NCBI RefSeq assembly: GCF_006151805.1
Contig: NZ_VDDA01000004.1
Span: 124,001-188,000, forward strand
Source of the DNA: Methylobacterium terricola
GTDB lineage: Bacteria > Pseudomonadota > Alphaproteobacteria > Rhizobiales > Beijerinckiaceae
Direction: 5' to 3'
DNA length: 64,000 bases
Both the position numbers and the translations under genes were made by a program. Numbering within the stretch: the first letter of the stretch is position 1; every line of letters starts with the position of its first letter. This document shows positions 26,338-34,431 of this stretch, one piece after another. The notes under the pieces are model-generated. The model worked only from the letters and a program-made list of their open reading frames with translations. It was not told the origin of the DNA and did no database searches.

Positions 26338-27603
26338 ATGAAGCGGCTGTTCGTGCGTTTCCGGCGTGACCGCGGCGGCAGCGTCGCGGTGATCATGGCG
26401 CTGGCGATGATCCCGGTGACCTTCCTGGTCGGAGCCGGCGTCGACTATGCCCGCGGCGCCGGGATCCGGGCGAAGCTCCAGACCGCCACCGACGCCGCGG
26501 TGCTGGCGGTGATCCGCGAGGCGCCGACCCTGCGCAGCGACGCCGATTTCCAGGCCCGGGCCCGGGCCTATTTCGACGCCAGCTTCCCGGCCCAGACCGG
26601 CGTGACGGTGACGAGCTTCACGCCGGTCCGCTCCGGCACCCAGGTCACGGTCAGCGCCACCGCGCAGGTCGACATGACCCTCGGGCGCCTGATGCATCCC
26701 GGCCCGCTCGAGGTCACCGGCACGTCGCAGGCGATGTCCGGCGGCAAGGCGGTCGAGATCGCGCTGGTGCTCGACAATACCGGCTCGATGAACGATGCCG
26801 GCAAGCTCCCGGCGCTCAAGCAGGCGGCGAAGGACTTCCTGACCTATCTCGACAAGGTCGTGGTCAGCCGGTCCGACGCCAAGGTCGCCCTGGTGCCGTT
26901 TGCGACCCAGGTGAATCTCGGCACGAGCGTGACCAGCGCGGGCTGGCTCAGCTACACCAAGACCGGCACCACCAGCGCGACGAGCTGGCAGGGCTGCATC
27001 ACCGACCGCGACCAGCCCTACGACGTCCAGGTGCCGAACGTCGAGCCGAGCGGCGCCGATGCCTACCCGGCGACCACCTGCGCCACGACGTCGAACGGCA
27101 GGCCGACGCTCGCGCCGATCCGCCCGCTCAGCACCGATTACGGCATGCTCGCCACCGCCATCGACAGCATGAGCGCGGGCGGCAACACCAACGTCACCAT
27201 CGGGGTGGCCTGGGGCCTGGAGGCGCTGACGCCCTACGGACCCCTCGCCACCGCCACGAGCCTCGCCAACGGCCGGGTCAGCAAGATCATGATCGTGCTG
27301 ACCGACGGTCAGAACACCCAGAACCGCTGGAAGATCGCCTGCTCCGGCAACTGGCTCGCCGATCTTCTCTCGGGCTGCGTCGATGACAGCGTCATCGATG
27401 CCCGAACGGTCTCGGCCTGCAACGCCGCCAAGGCCGCCGGCATCACCATCTACACGGTGCGGGTGATCGACGGAAATACCGACATGCTGAAGTCCTGCGC
27501 GACGAAGGACGGCTTCTTCTACAATGTCATCACGGCGGATGACCTGAAGCCGGCGTTCCAGAGCATCGGCAGCTCGATCGCCCAGTTCCGCCTCACCCAG
27601 TAG
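26338..27603 (+). CDS. TadG-like protein with von Willebrand factor A domain
   Basis: The 421-residue product begins with the TadE/TadG-type segment (RDRGGSVAVIMALAMIPV, one membrane helix at about 14-35, then VDYARGAGIRAKLQTATDAAVLA). From about residue 138 a vWA domain follows, with the metal-site motif DNTGS at 146-150 and IMIVLTDGQNT near 320. TadG proteins are minor components of the Flp/Tad pilus machinery or related surface structures. No other tad gene lies nearby, so this is an orphan copy. The ATG at 26338 has AGGAGG ten bases upstream (26322-26327), the best ribosome site in this region. Three TTAA half-sites lie upstream. Confidence 0.9.
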   Translation: MKRLFVRFRRDRGGSVAVIMALAMIPVTFLVGAGVDYARGAGIRAKLQTATDAAVLAVIREAPTLRSDADFQARARAYFDASFPAQTGVTVTSFTPVRSGTQVTVSATAQVDMTLGRLMHPGPLEVTGTSQAMSGGKAVEIALVLDNTGSMNDAGKLPALKQAAKDFLTYLDKVVVSRSDAKVALVPFATQVNLGTSVTSAGWLSYTKTGTTSATSWQGCITDRDQPYDVQVPNVEPSGADAYPATTCATTSNGRPTLAPIRPLSTDYGMLATAIDSMSAGGNTNVTIGVAWGLEALTPYGPLATATSLANGRVSKIMIVLTDGQNTQNRWKIACSGNWLADLLSGCVDDSVIDARTVSACNAAKAAGITIYTVRVIDGNTDMLKSCATKDGFFYNVITADDLKPAFQSIGSSIAQFRLTQ

Positions 27604-27649
27604 CGACGCCGGCCCGGGCGGCCGGGGCCCGACCCGTTGACTCGCGCGT

Positions 27650-27680
27650 TGCATTGCAGCATCGTGATTGCTGCGTCGCA
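27650..27680. promoter_or_regulatory. Paired PhaR-like operators upstream of the phasin gene
   Basis: Two inverted-repeat sites TGC-ATT-GCA (27650-27658) and TGC-GTC-GCA (27672-27680) are 22 bases apart centre to centre, two helical turns on the same face. They fit the CTGC-N3-GCAG type of operator described for PhaR of photosynthetic and other alphaproteobacteria, each matching one of the two outer bases. A TTGACT at 27637-27642 could be the -35 box. Repression until PHB titrates PhaR would suit the phasin gene at 27728. Confidence 0.55.
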
Positions 27681-27727
27681 CAAAACCTCAGGGCGGCGCG
27701 CGTCGCGACTGCCAGAGGGAACGACCC

Positions 27728-28114
27728 ATGACCACCACCCAGAAGCCGTTCGAGATCCCCACCGAGATGCGCGATTTCGCCGAGAAGGGCGTCCAGAACG
27801 CCCGCACGGCGTTCGGCACCTTCCTGGGCACCGCCCGCAAGCTGGCCGAGACCGTGCAGACCTCGACCCAGACCTCGCAGACCGGCATGGGCACGGCCGT
27901 GGCCCGCGGCTTCGACTACACCGAGCAGCATGCCGCCGCGACCTTCGACCTCGCCGAGAAGCTGGTGCGCACCACCGACGTCAAGCAGGCGCTGGAGCTC
28001 CAGAGCGAGTACATGCGCAACCAGATGAGCGCGCTGCAGAGCCAGGCGAAGGAGTTCGCCACCCTGTCCGAGTCGATCAAGGCCGACCTGAACAAGGCTC
28101 AGGCCAAGGTCTGA
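27728..28114 (+). CDS. Phasin family protein
   Basis: The 128-residue product is an amphipathic helical phasin, with EKGVQNARTAFGTFLGTARKLAE, a Thr/Ser/Gln-rich middle, and DVKQALELQSEYMRNQMSALQSQAKEF at the C-terminal half, the hallmark of the phasin_2 type. Phasins coat polyhydroxybutyrate granules in the cytoplasm. The ATG at 27728 is 54 bases downstream of paired PhaR-like operators and has a GAGGGA ribosome site. A second phasin-type gene follows at 28567. No phaC or phaAB genes are in the window. Confidence 0.93.
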   Translation: MTTTQKPFEIPTEMRDFAEKGVQNARTAFGTFLGTARKLAETVQTSTQTSQTGMGTAVARGFDYTEQHAAATFDLAEKLVRTTDVKQALELQSEYMRNQMSALQSQAKEFATLSESIKADLNKAQAKV

Positions 28115-28566
28115 ACCAAGGCCCGAGCCCGGGTCCTTGCTTGGGTTCGTACTCCGGGTTCGTACTTTGGGCTCGTCATTGGGCCGGCAGTTGGGCCCGA
28201 GGGCCCTGCGCCGGTCGGGGATGAGGCCGCCTGAGGCTCATCCCGCACCCTGACGATCACGGCCGGTCCGGCGGGGCGGAGGCCTAAGCCGCCGGTCGTC
28301 GATGCCCGGACCGCCGGCCCGAGGCGCCGTCGCCGGGCAAGGCTGTGCGGCTCGGGCTGGGCCTCCGAACCGTCGCACGGGATCGGTGGCGCGCAACGAC
28401 GCGCCGCGTCCGACCGCACGGCCATCGTCCACGTCACGCCGCGGGTGCCCCGGACGAGCCTGCCGGCACTCCGGCCCCGCGCGCTCGCCCCCGCATCGGG
28501 TGGGGGCGGCCGCCCCCGGGTGACGCGCCAGGGACGCGACGCCCGCCACTCCGAGGAGGCCGAGCC
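28115..28566. other. Intergenic region between two phasin-type genes
   Basis: About 450 bases with no convincing coding frame. It contains a short duplicated GGGTTCGTACT (28145-28172), an inverted repeat GGGATGAG (28218-28225)/CTCATCCC (28237-28244), and GC-rich unstructured sequence. The promoter of the gene at 28567 probably lies in its last part. Confidence 0.5.
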
Positions 28567-29412
28567 ATGACCACGCGTCGCACCGACAAGACCCGCAAGC
28601 CGCCCCGCCGCCCCGCCGCCCGCCCGGCGGCCCGGACGGTGGACAGCACCCGGTCTGGCACGATCGCAGCCGGCCAGACACTGCCCGATGCCGCCGCCGC
28701 CGGGACCGCGGCCACGTCGGAGTTGGTCGAGACCGGGCTGTCGGAGACCATTCCCGGCACCGAGGCCGTGTCGGAGCAGGCGCCGGCCGATGCGCCGGTG
28801 GCAACCGCCGCGGAGCCTTTCGGGAGCGAGCCCGCCGTGGAAGCGCCCGATCCGGAGACTGCTCAGGACGTGCAGGGCGTCCAGGAGGATCGGGTTCCGA
28901 CGAGCGAGGCGGCACCGGAGCACGAGCTTGCCGCCCCGGACGCCGCCGTTCAGGAAGCCGCCGATCAGGAGCCGGTCGCTCGAGCGGCCGCCGACATGCC
29001 CGTCCTGGCACCCGACGAAGCGGTCATCGCCGAATCGGCGTCCGACGAGCCGGCTTCCGAAGCGACCGCGCCGGCCGCCGTCGCGGCCTCCGACGACCGG
29101 GCTCCCGCACCGCAGGCGGAAGCCACGCCCGAGCAGCCCGCGGCGCCGGACCGCGACGAGATCCCCCTTGCGGCGATGCAGGGTCTCATCGAGATCAACG
29201 GCCGGCTGGTCGCCTTCATGCAGGGTGAGGGCCAGGCCGCCGTGGCGTTCTGGAAGGCGGCCATGACCGTCCGCTCTCCGGGCGACCTCGTCCAGCTCCA
29301 GGCGGCCGAGATGAGCCGCGCGCTCGACGCGGCGCTCGCCTGCTGGGCCGACCTCTCCCGCCGAATGGGCCGGTTCGCGGCCTTCGCGCCGCCCCGGGCC
29401 CGCGCCGCCTGA
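28567..29412 (+). CDS. Phasin-type protein with basic N-terminus and acidic linker
   Basis: The 281-residue product has three parts. Residues 1-25 are strongly basic (TTRRTDKTRKPPRRPAARP). Residues about 30-200 are an acidic, Ala/Glu/Pro-rich, probably disordered linker. The C-terminal 80 residues are an amphipathic helical domain like phasins (IPLAAMQGLIEINGRLV, EGQAAVAFWKAAMT, LVQLQAAEMSRALD). The layout suggests a granule-bound protein with an extended arm; the basic end could touch DNA or RNA, as in PhaF or PhaM, but here at the opposite terminus to PhaF. The ATG has AGGAGG upstream. The domain identity is moderate-confidence. Confidence 0.72.
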   Translation: MTTRRTDKTRKPPRRPAARPAARTVDSTRSGTIAAGQTLPDAAAAGTAATSELVETGLSETIPGTEAVSEQAPADAPVATAAEPFGSEPAVEAPDPETAQDVQGVQEDRVPTSEAAPEHELAAPDAAVQEAADQEPVARAAADMPVLAPDEAVIAESASDEPASEATAPAAVAASDDRAPAPQAEATPEQPAAPDRDEIPLAAMQGLIEINGRLVAFMQGEGQAAVAFWKAAMTVRSPGDLVQLQAAEMSRALDAALACWADLSRRMGRFAAFAPPRARAA

Positions 29413-29541
29413 CGGTGCTCCCGTCGGCATCCGCACGGGTGCCGGCGGCACGCGAGGCCGGGCCCGTGAGGGGCCGGCCGACAATGGCCCCGGGGCGTCC
29501 CGCTCCGGTCCGCCGATCGCCCCTAGCTCAAGGAGACCGGG

Positions 29542-29796
29542 ATGTTGGATGCGTGGTACGCGACGGCGATGCTCGCGATGGAATCCCAGAAGGTCATCGA
29601 GCTGCGGATGGTCAAGCTCGCCTGGGGCGGCCTCGCCGGCCAGGTCGAGGCGCAGCGGATGGTGAGCGAGAAGATCGGCGCCGCTCTCGAGGCGACCGGC
29701 ACGCTCCTCAGCGGCGGCACGCCGGGGGCGGTGATCGACCGCTACCGCCAGCATGTCCGCAACAACGTCGAGCGCCTCTCCGCGCCGACTAATTGA
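29542..29796 (+). CDS. Small conserved-looking helical protein next to phasins
   Basis: The 84-residue product is helical, with AWYATAMLAMESQKVIELRMVKLAWGG and a second helix around EAQRMVSEKIGAALEA, then GGTPGAVIDRYRQHVRNNVERL. Its length and amphipathic pattern suit a small granule- or membrane-surface protein, but I do not recognise a family. AAGGAG lies eight bases before the ATG. It follows the acidic phasin-type gene by 129 bases on the same strand and may belong to the same functional group. Its last eight bases overlap the convergent secreted-protein gene. Confidence 0.7.
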   Translation: MLDAWYATAMLAMESQKVIELRMVKLAWGGLAGQVEAQRMVSEKIGAALEATGTLLSGGTPGAVIDRYRQHVRNNVERLSAPTN

Positions 29797-30118
29797 TTGC
29801 GCAGAAGCCGGCGCCGGACCCGATCACCCGGCCGGTGCACCAAGGCCGGGCCGGTGCCGGTGCGGGAGCCGGCGCCGCCTCGGTCCGCACGGCCGGCGCT
29901 GCGGGGAGCGGCGCGGTGGCTCCGGTCGTCATCGGCTCCGGCCCGCCGGCCGCCGCCGTGCGGATCCGCGGCGAGTCCGGGGTCCGGGCCGCCGGCGCTG
30001 CGGCATGGCTGCGGCTGACGAAAGAGAAGCCGCCGCCGCGCCGTCCGCGCGCTTCCGCCGGGGCCGCGGCCGCGACCATCCCGAGGCCGACCAGCCCGAG
30101 CACCAGACCTGTACGCAT
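29789..30118 (-). CDS. Secreted Ala/Pro-rich hypothetical protein
   Basis: The 109-residue product has a signal peptide (hydrophobic residues about 4-20, cleavage near AEA) and a mature part rich in Ala, Pro, Arg and Gly with a C-terminal RPWCTGRVIGSGAGFCAIN that carries the only two cysteines, probably a disulphide. No domain is known to me. The ATG at 30118 gives the signal sequence and has GAAGG upstream. Its stop overlaps the convergent 84-residue gene by 8 bases. Confidence 0.65.
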   Translation of the reverse strand: MRTGLVLGLVGLGMVAAAAPAEARGRRGGGFSFVSRSHAAAPAARTPDSPRIRTAAAGGPEPMTTGATAPLPAAPAVRTEAAPAPAPAPARPWCTGRVIGSGAGFCAIN

Positions 30119-30220
30119 CGCCTTCACCCCCGCGCCACTGGACGAGAGGGATGATCGCCGGTGGATCTTAATCCGCCGCCCCATGCGATCGCTCGCATTC
30201 GACGGATCGGCGCGACGGCC

Positions 30221-31057
30221 TCAGGTCTTGCGCAGCCACAGGCTGGTCTCGAATGCGCCGGGCGGCAGGGGCAGGCGCGCCAGCACGCCGTCGAGCGGCC
30301 GGGCGGCGAGAGTGCGGCTGGCGAAGAGCGGGGCCCAGGCTCCGCCCTGCAGCAGAGCGCCGACCACCAACTGCTCGTTGTAGCCGCGCCAGGCCCAGGA
30401 TTCCGGGTAGGGCTCGGGCAGGAAGACGTCGTGGATGTGCACGATCACGCCCGGTCTCACGCGCGGCAGCACGTCGAGGACGAGCCGGTCGACGTCGGTG
30501 CCCGGCATCGCGACATGGCTCGAATCGATGAACAGGATGTCGCCGGGCGCGAGCGCGGCCGCGGCGTCCGCGTCCTGCGGCCCGAACAGCCGCGCCTCGT
30601 GCTGCACGGGAAGGCCGGTCAGCGGCGCGCGGGGCGCCGGATCGATGCAGGTGATGCGGGTCGGCAAGCCGCCGTCGTGCACGGCCTGCGCCAGGAAGCG
30701 GGTCGAGTGGCCCGAGCCGATCTCGATGATGCGGGCGGGCCGCTCGCGCCGCACCAGGGCGTAGGCGGCGGCCGCGTCGAGGCGCGGGAACCAGTCCTGG
30801 GTGAAGCGTGCCGGCCGTGCGCCGATCAGGCCGGGGCCGCCGGCGGCGATGCGGTCGAGATCGGCGGCATGGGCTTCGATGGCGTCCAGCACGGCCCGGA
30901 ACGCTGGCTCGGCCCGCATGAAGATCGGGCGGAGGGCCGGGTAGCCCTCCGCCCGCGCCGCACCGGCATGCCGGTACGGGATCAGGAAGCCGCCGGGCCG
31001 GAAACCGAGCAGGGTGCGGAGACCGAGCCCGGCGCGGCGCAGGCGGGCCCGGGTCAT
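30221..31057 (-). CDS. Class I SAM-dependent methyltransferase
   Basis: The 278-residue product has a Rossmann methyltransferase core: ARIIEIGSGHSTRFLAQ (SAM-binding glycine loop, about residue 108), ITCIDPAPR with the acidic ribose contact, ILFIDSSHVA near 180, and VIVHIHDVFLPEPYP near 210. The FIDSSH and HDVFLP pattern is like Methyltransf_24 or cephalosporin-hydroxylase-like enzymes acting on sugars or lipids. Substrate is unknown. The ATG overlaps the stop of the upstream LPG-synthase-like gene by 4 bases (ATGA), so the two are translationally coupled and probably act in one envelope-related task. Confidence 0.88.
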   Translation of the reverse strand: MTRARLRRAGLGLRTLLGFRPGGFLIPYRHAGAARAEGYPALRPIFMRAEPAFRAVLDAIEAHAADLDRIAAGGPGLIGARPARFTQDWFPRLDAAAAYALVRRERPARIIEIGSGHSTRFLAQAVHDGGLPTRITCIDPAPRAPLTGLPVQHEARLFGPQDADAAAALAPGDILFIDSSHVAMPGTDVDRLVLDVLPRVRPGVIVHIHDVFLPEPYPESWAWRGYNEQLVVGALLQGGAWAPLFASRTLAARPLDGVLARLPLPPGAFETSLWLRKT

Positions 31058-32103
31058 ACCGCCTTGCGCACCGTGGCGTCGCGGAGGTCCGGAGTGATGC
31101 CAGGGCCGTCGACCGGCGGCGGCGGCACGGTCGCGGGCGACTGCGCCTTGTTGCGCAGGGCGTCGGCCAGGCGGCCGCGCTCGAACAGCAGCACCACGCC
31201 GATCGCCAGGGCGAAGGGGACCAGCAGGTAGAACAGGCGGAAGATCAGCACCGCGGCGAGCACGTCGGTCTTCGGCAGGTCCGGCATCGCCGTGATGAAG
31301 ACGAGCTCGAACACCCCGATCCCGCCCGGGGCGTTGGAGACCAAAGCCACCGAGAACGAGGCCAGGAACACCGCCAGCACGACGAGGAAGCCCGGATTCC
31401 CGGCCTCCGGCAGGGCGAAGTAGATGATGCCGGCGGCACCCAGCAGCTCGAGCGGGGCGGCGACCAGCTGGCGGCCCATGATGTTGGGGCGCGGATACTC
31501 GATCTTGAACGAGCGGATGTGCAGCGGCCGGAAATGCAGGATCGAGCCGACGACGTAGAGCGCGACGAAGCCGAGCAGGCCGAAGCCGACGAGGCGCGCG
31601 GTGGTCGGGCTCGCCAGCACCGGCGGCAGCAGGCTCGCCACGCGCTGCAGCAGTTCGGGCTCGAGCACCAGGACGAGGCCGCCGAGGAACGCGGTGCCGA
31701 GGCCGAAGGTGAAGGAGCAGAGCGCCACCAGCACCGCCACCTGCGCGGTGGTGAGGCCCTTCGAAGTGTAGGCGCGGTAGCGTACGACGGCGCCGGAGAA
31801 CACCGAGGCGCCGATGTTGTGTGACAACGCGTAGGTGGTGAACGAACACACCGAGACGAAGAGCCATGAGATGCCCTTCACGCCGAGATGCAGCAGCGCG
31901 ATCCGGTCGTACCAGGCCAGTGCGCCGTAGGCGACCAGCGTCGACAGGATGGCCAAGGCGTAGCGGTGCGGCGGGATCGCCGCCAGGCTCGCCTTTACGT
32001 CGGCGAAGGAGAGGCCCTTGAGCAGGTGCCACAGCAGATAGACCGAGACCACGACGGCCCCGAGGCCGATGACCGGCCAGATGAAATCTTTGATCTTCTT
32101 CAT
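31054..32103 (-). CDS. Lysylphosphatidylglycerol synthase TM-region / UPF0104 protein
   Basis: The 349-residue product has about eight membrane helices and matches the flippase-like transmembrane region of MprF (UPF0104). Typical blocks are YDRIALLHLG, FTTYALSHNIGASVFSGAVVRYRAY (about residues 90-114) and SNAPGGIGVFELVFI near 255, with a cytoplasmic proline-rich tail. The aminoacyltransferase catalytic domain of MprF is absent, so it is a stand-alone flippase-like domain, perhaps moving a lipid or glycolipid. It is coupled by a 4-base overlap to a methyltransferase gene downstream. Confidence 0.9.
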   Translation of the reverse strand: MKKIKDFIWPVIGLGAVVVSVYLLWHLLKGLSFADVKASLAAIPPHRYALAILSTLVAYGALAWYDRIALLHLGVKGISWLFVSVCSFTTYALSHNIGASVFSGAVVRYRAYTSKGLTTAQVAVLVALCSFTFGLGTAFLGGLVLVLEPELLQRVASLLPPVLASPTTARLVGFGLLGFVALYVVGSILHFRPLHIRSFKIEYPRPNIMGRQLVAAPLELLGAAGIIYFALPEAGNPGFLVVLAVFLASFSVALVSNAPGGIGVFELVFITAMPDLPKTDVLAAVLIFRLFYLLVPFALAIGVVLLFERGRLADALRNKAQSPATVPPPPVDGPGITPDLRDATVRKAV

Positions 32104-32244
32104 CGCGGTCCCGTCGCGTCCCCTGTCTCTCGCGCGCGCTTCTGCCCGACCCTGCGGGCGACCGCAAGGACGGACCCGCGCCGGCGGGGCCTTCGTGTCA
32201 TGGGATCGTGACGGTTTCGTGCCGGCGCTGCGGCGGAGGCCGGC

Positions 32245-33132
32245 TCAGGCCCCGCGCCGGTCGAGCCAGTCGAGCAGCAGGCGGGCGACGCCCTCGGAGC
32301 CGAGATCGAGCTGAAGGAAGTGGGCGATGCCCGGCACGGTGCGGTGCTCGGCACCATGATAGAGCGCGGTGCGCCACGTCGTCGCCGGCCAGATCATGCG
32401 GTCGTCGGCGCCGCCGAGCACCAGGGTCGGCACGCCGGCGAAGGCCGCCGACAGCGGCAGGGCCGGCCAATGCGCCTCGGCGAGCGCCACCGGGCTCTCG
32501 GCCGACATCCGGGCGGCGTAGCCCTGCGCTCGCTCCAGCGGCAGGCCTTCCGAGAACAGCCAGTGCCGGGCGAGCGCCACCGCCGGCTCGCGGCCCGGCA
32601 GCAGCGACCCGGCCAGGGCCTCGACCCAGAACCCGGCATCGGTCATCGCGATGCGCGGGCCGACCACGCCGAGGCCCTCGGGCGGCAGGGAGGCCATCAG
32701 GACGAGGCCGCGCAGGGGCACCCGGCCGAGCAGGCGCTGCGCCAGCAATCCGCCGAGCGAGTGCCCGACCAGGACCGGCGGCTCGCCCCACTGCGCCAGG
32801 GCCAGGCTCACATCGGCGAGGTAATCGGCGAGCGAAGCGGCGCGCAGGTCGCGCCCGCCCCCGCTGCGGCCGTGGCCGCGCAGGCTCACCGCCGCCGCAC
32901 GGCGTCCGCGCCGGGCGAGGTGGGGGAGAAAGATCTCCTCGAACATCCAGGCGCCCCCGAAGGCGCCGTGCACGAACAGGAGCGGCGCCCCGCGGGGCTC
33001 GCCGGCCGGCTCCGCCTCGATCCATTCGAGGGCGGGACCGTCGCGGCGCTCGATCATGCGACGCGTCACCTGAGCGCGGGGCTCGGTGACGATCGTGAAG
33101 CGGCGCCGGTCCCGCGCGGATGCGTCGTGCAT
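32245..33132 (-). CDS. Alpha/beta hydrolase
   Basis: The 295-residue product is an alpha/beta hydrolase. The oxyanion-hole block is LLFVHGAFGGAWMFEE (about residue 52), the nucleophile elbow VGHSLGGLLAQ (about 122), the acid in LGGADDRMIWP (about 250), and the histidine in VPGIAHFLQLD (about 275). Esterase or lipase activity on a small substrate is likely but unspecified. The ATG at 33132 is preferred because GAGAGG precedes it; a TTG five codons upstream is less likely. It is monocistronic. Confidence 0.9.
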   Translation of the reverse strand: MHDASARDRRRFTIVTEPRAQVTRRMIERRDGPALEWIEAEPAGEPRGAPLLFVHGAFGGAWMFEEIFLPHLARRGRRAAAVSLRGHGRSGGGRDLRAASLADYLADVSLALAQWGEPPVLVGHSLGGLLAQRLLGRVPLRGLVLMASLPPEGLGVVGPRIAMTDAGFWVEALAGSLLPGREPAVALARHWLFSEGLPLERAQGYAARMSAESPVALAEAHWPALPLSAAFAGVPTLVLGGADDRMIWPATTWRTALYHGAEHRTVPGIAHFLQLDLGSEGVARLLLDWLDRRGA

Positions 33133-33312
33133 GGTGGTGCCTCTCAACCGTCCGACGGGCGGCCCGGCTCGTATCTAACGGCCACGCCCCGTCCGCCAAT
33201 CGTCCGAACGGCGGAGGCCCTTCCGCGGCAGTGTCGCACGGGAAAGCTTGACAGGGGGGAAACGGGACGGCCCCCTCGCGCCGCAGCTGTGCCGAGAGGA
33301 GACGAAGCCGCC

Positions 33313-33927
33313 GTGAGCGATCACCCGACCGACGAGCCGCGCCTGCGCCTCGACGGCTACACCCCGGTCCCGCCGAGCCACGTCGCCGCCGTGGTGACCT
33401 ACCTGGAGATGCGGGAGCCCCCTCCCCCGCGGAGGCATGAGCCGCTGCCGCTCGCATCCCTCGGCGCGGACATCGCCCGCTACCGGGCGCTCTACGCCGC
33501 CATCGGGAATCCGTGGCTGTGGTTCGGCCGCGCGCGGATGACCGACGATGCGCTCCTGACCATCTTGAGCGATCCGGACGTCGAGGCCCTCGCCCTGACC
33601 GAGGACGGGCGCGACATCGGGCTCCTGGAGCTCGACTGGCGGCAGCCCGGCGAGGCGAACCTCGCCTATTTCGGCCTGGTGCCGGAGGCTGTCGGCCAGG
33701 GGCGCGGGCGGCGTCTGATGGACGAGGCCCTGCGCCGCGCCTTCGCGCGACCCATCGAGCGGTTCTGGGTGCATACCTGCACCCTCGACCATCCCGGCGC
33801 GGTGGAGTTCTACCGGCGCTCGGGCTTCCGCGCTTACGCCCGGGCGATCGAGGTCGCGCCGGACCCGCGGCTCGCCGGCGACCTGCCCCGCGACGCGGCC
33901 GGGCAGATCCCGCTCCTTGGGGAATGA
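33313..33927 (+). CDS. GNAT-family N-acetyltransferase
   Basis: The 204-residue product has a GNAT fold. Motif A is seen as LAYFGLVPEAVGQGRGRRLMDEALRRA (about residues 117-143), where GQGRGR should bind the pyrophosphate of acetyl-CoA. HTCTLDHPGAVEFYRRSGFRAY near the C-terminus is motif B. The acceptor is unknown. Start is a GTG at 33313, with GAGGAG about 12 bases upstream; the coding bias begins near here. It is convergent with fliJ, four bases between stops. Confidence 0.88.
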   Translation: MSDHPTDEPRLRLDGYTPVPPSHVAAVVTYLEMREPPPPRRHEPLPLASLGADIARYRALYAAIGNPWLWFGRARMTDDALLTILSDPDVEALALTEDGRDIGLLELDWRQPGEANLAYFGLVPEAVGQGRGRRLMDEALRRAFARPIERFWVHTCTLDHPGAVEFYRRSGFRAYARAIEVAPDPRLAGDLPRDAAGQIPLLGE

Positions 33928-33931
33928 TCGA

Positions 33932-34339
33932 TCAGGCCCGGGCGCGGCCGAGGCCGATGGCGTCCATGCTGGCCTGATCGCGGGCATTCTCGGCGGCGCG
34001 CTCGCTGGTGCGCTCGCGGTCGTCGAGGATCTCGACCTTCTTGAGTTCCTCAAACGCCTCGGCGAGGGCCGCCTTGGCGGCGGCGAGCTGGACGTCGAGG
34101 TCCTCGGCCGAGCGGCGGATGTTGTCGCGGCGCTGCGCGGCGGCGCGGGCATAGGTCGGGTAGGCGAAGTGAGCCGGATCGGAGATCCCGGCCCTCTGCT
34201 CCTCCTGGCCGATCTCGCGGTCGAGATCGGCGGCCATACGGGCAAAATCGGCGATCATCATCTCGATTTGCGCGACCTTGCGGCGCTTCTCGTCGGCCTG
34301 GAAGCGGCGCAGCCGGATGAGCGTGTCCCGCGACTTCAT
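33932..34339 (-). CDS. fliJ: Flagellar export protein FliJ
   Basis: The 135-residue product is almost entirely coiled coil, beginning MKSRDTLIRLRRFQADEKRRKVAQIE, which is typical for alphaproteobacterial FliJ. FliJ is the general chaperone/stalk that sits in the FliI ATPase ring of the flagellar type III export apparatus. It follows fliI by 92 bases on the same strand, the usual order. The sequence is short and low in information, so the call depends partly on this context. Confidence 0.9.
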   Translation of the reverse strand: MKSRDTLIRLRRFQADEKRRKVAQIEMMIADFARMAADLDREIGQEEQRAGISDPAHFAYPTYARAAAQRRDNIRRSAEDLDVQLAAAKAALAEAFEELKKVEILDDRERTSERAAENARDQASMDAIGLGRARA

Positions 34340-34431
34340 CGATACTCTACTCCCGCCAGCGGCTTGCGGCCGAGCTCAAGACCCGCCACGCGCCGTCGCG
34401 CGGCCGCGCTGGCGGACCGCGCGACCGGCCC

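Noticed and set aside
33248..33253. TTGACA as a -35 box for the GNAT gene
   Set aside because: No recognisable -10 lies 16-18 bases downstream; the region is G/C runs.
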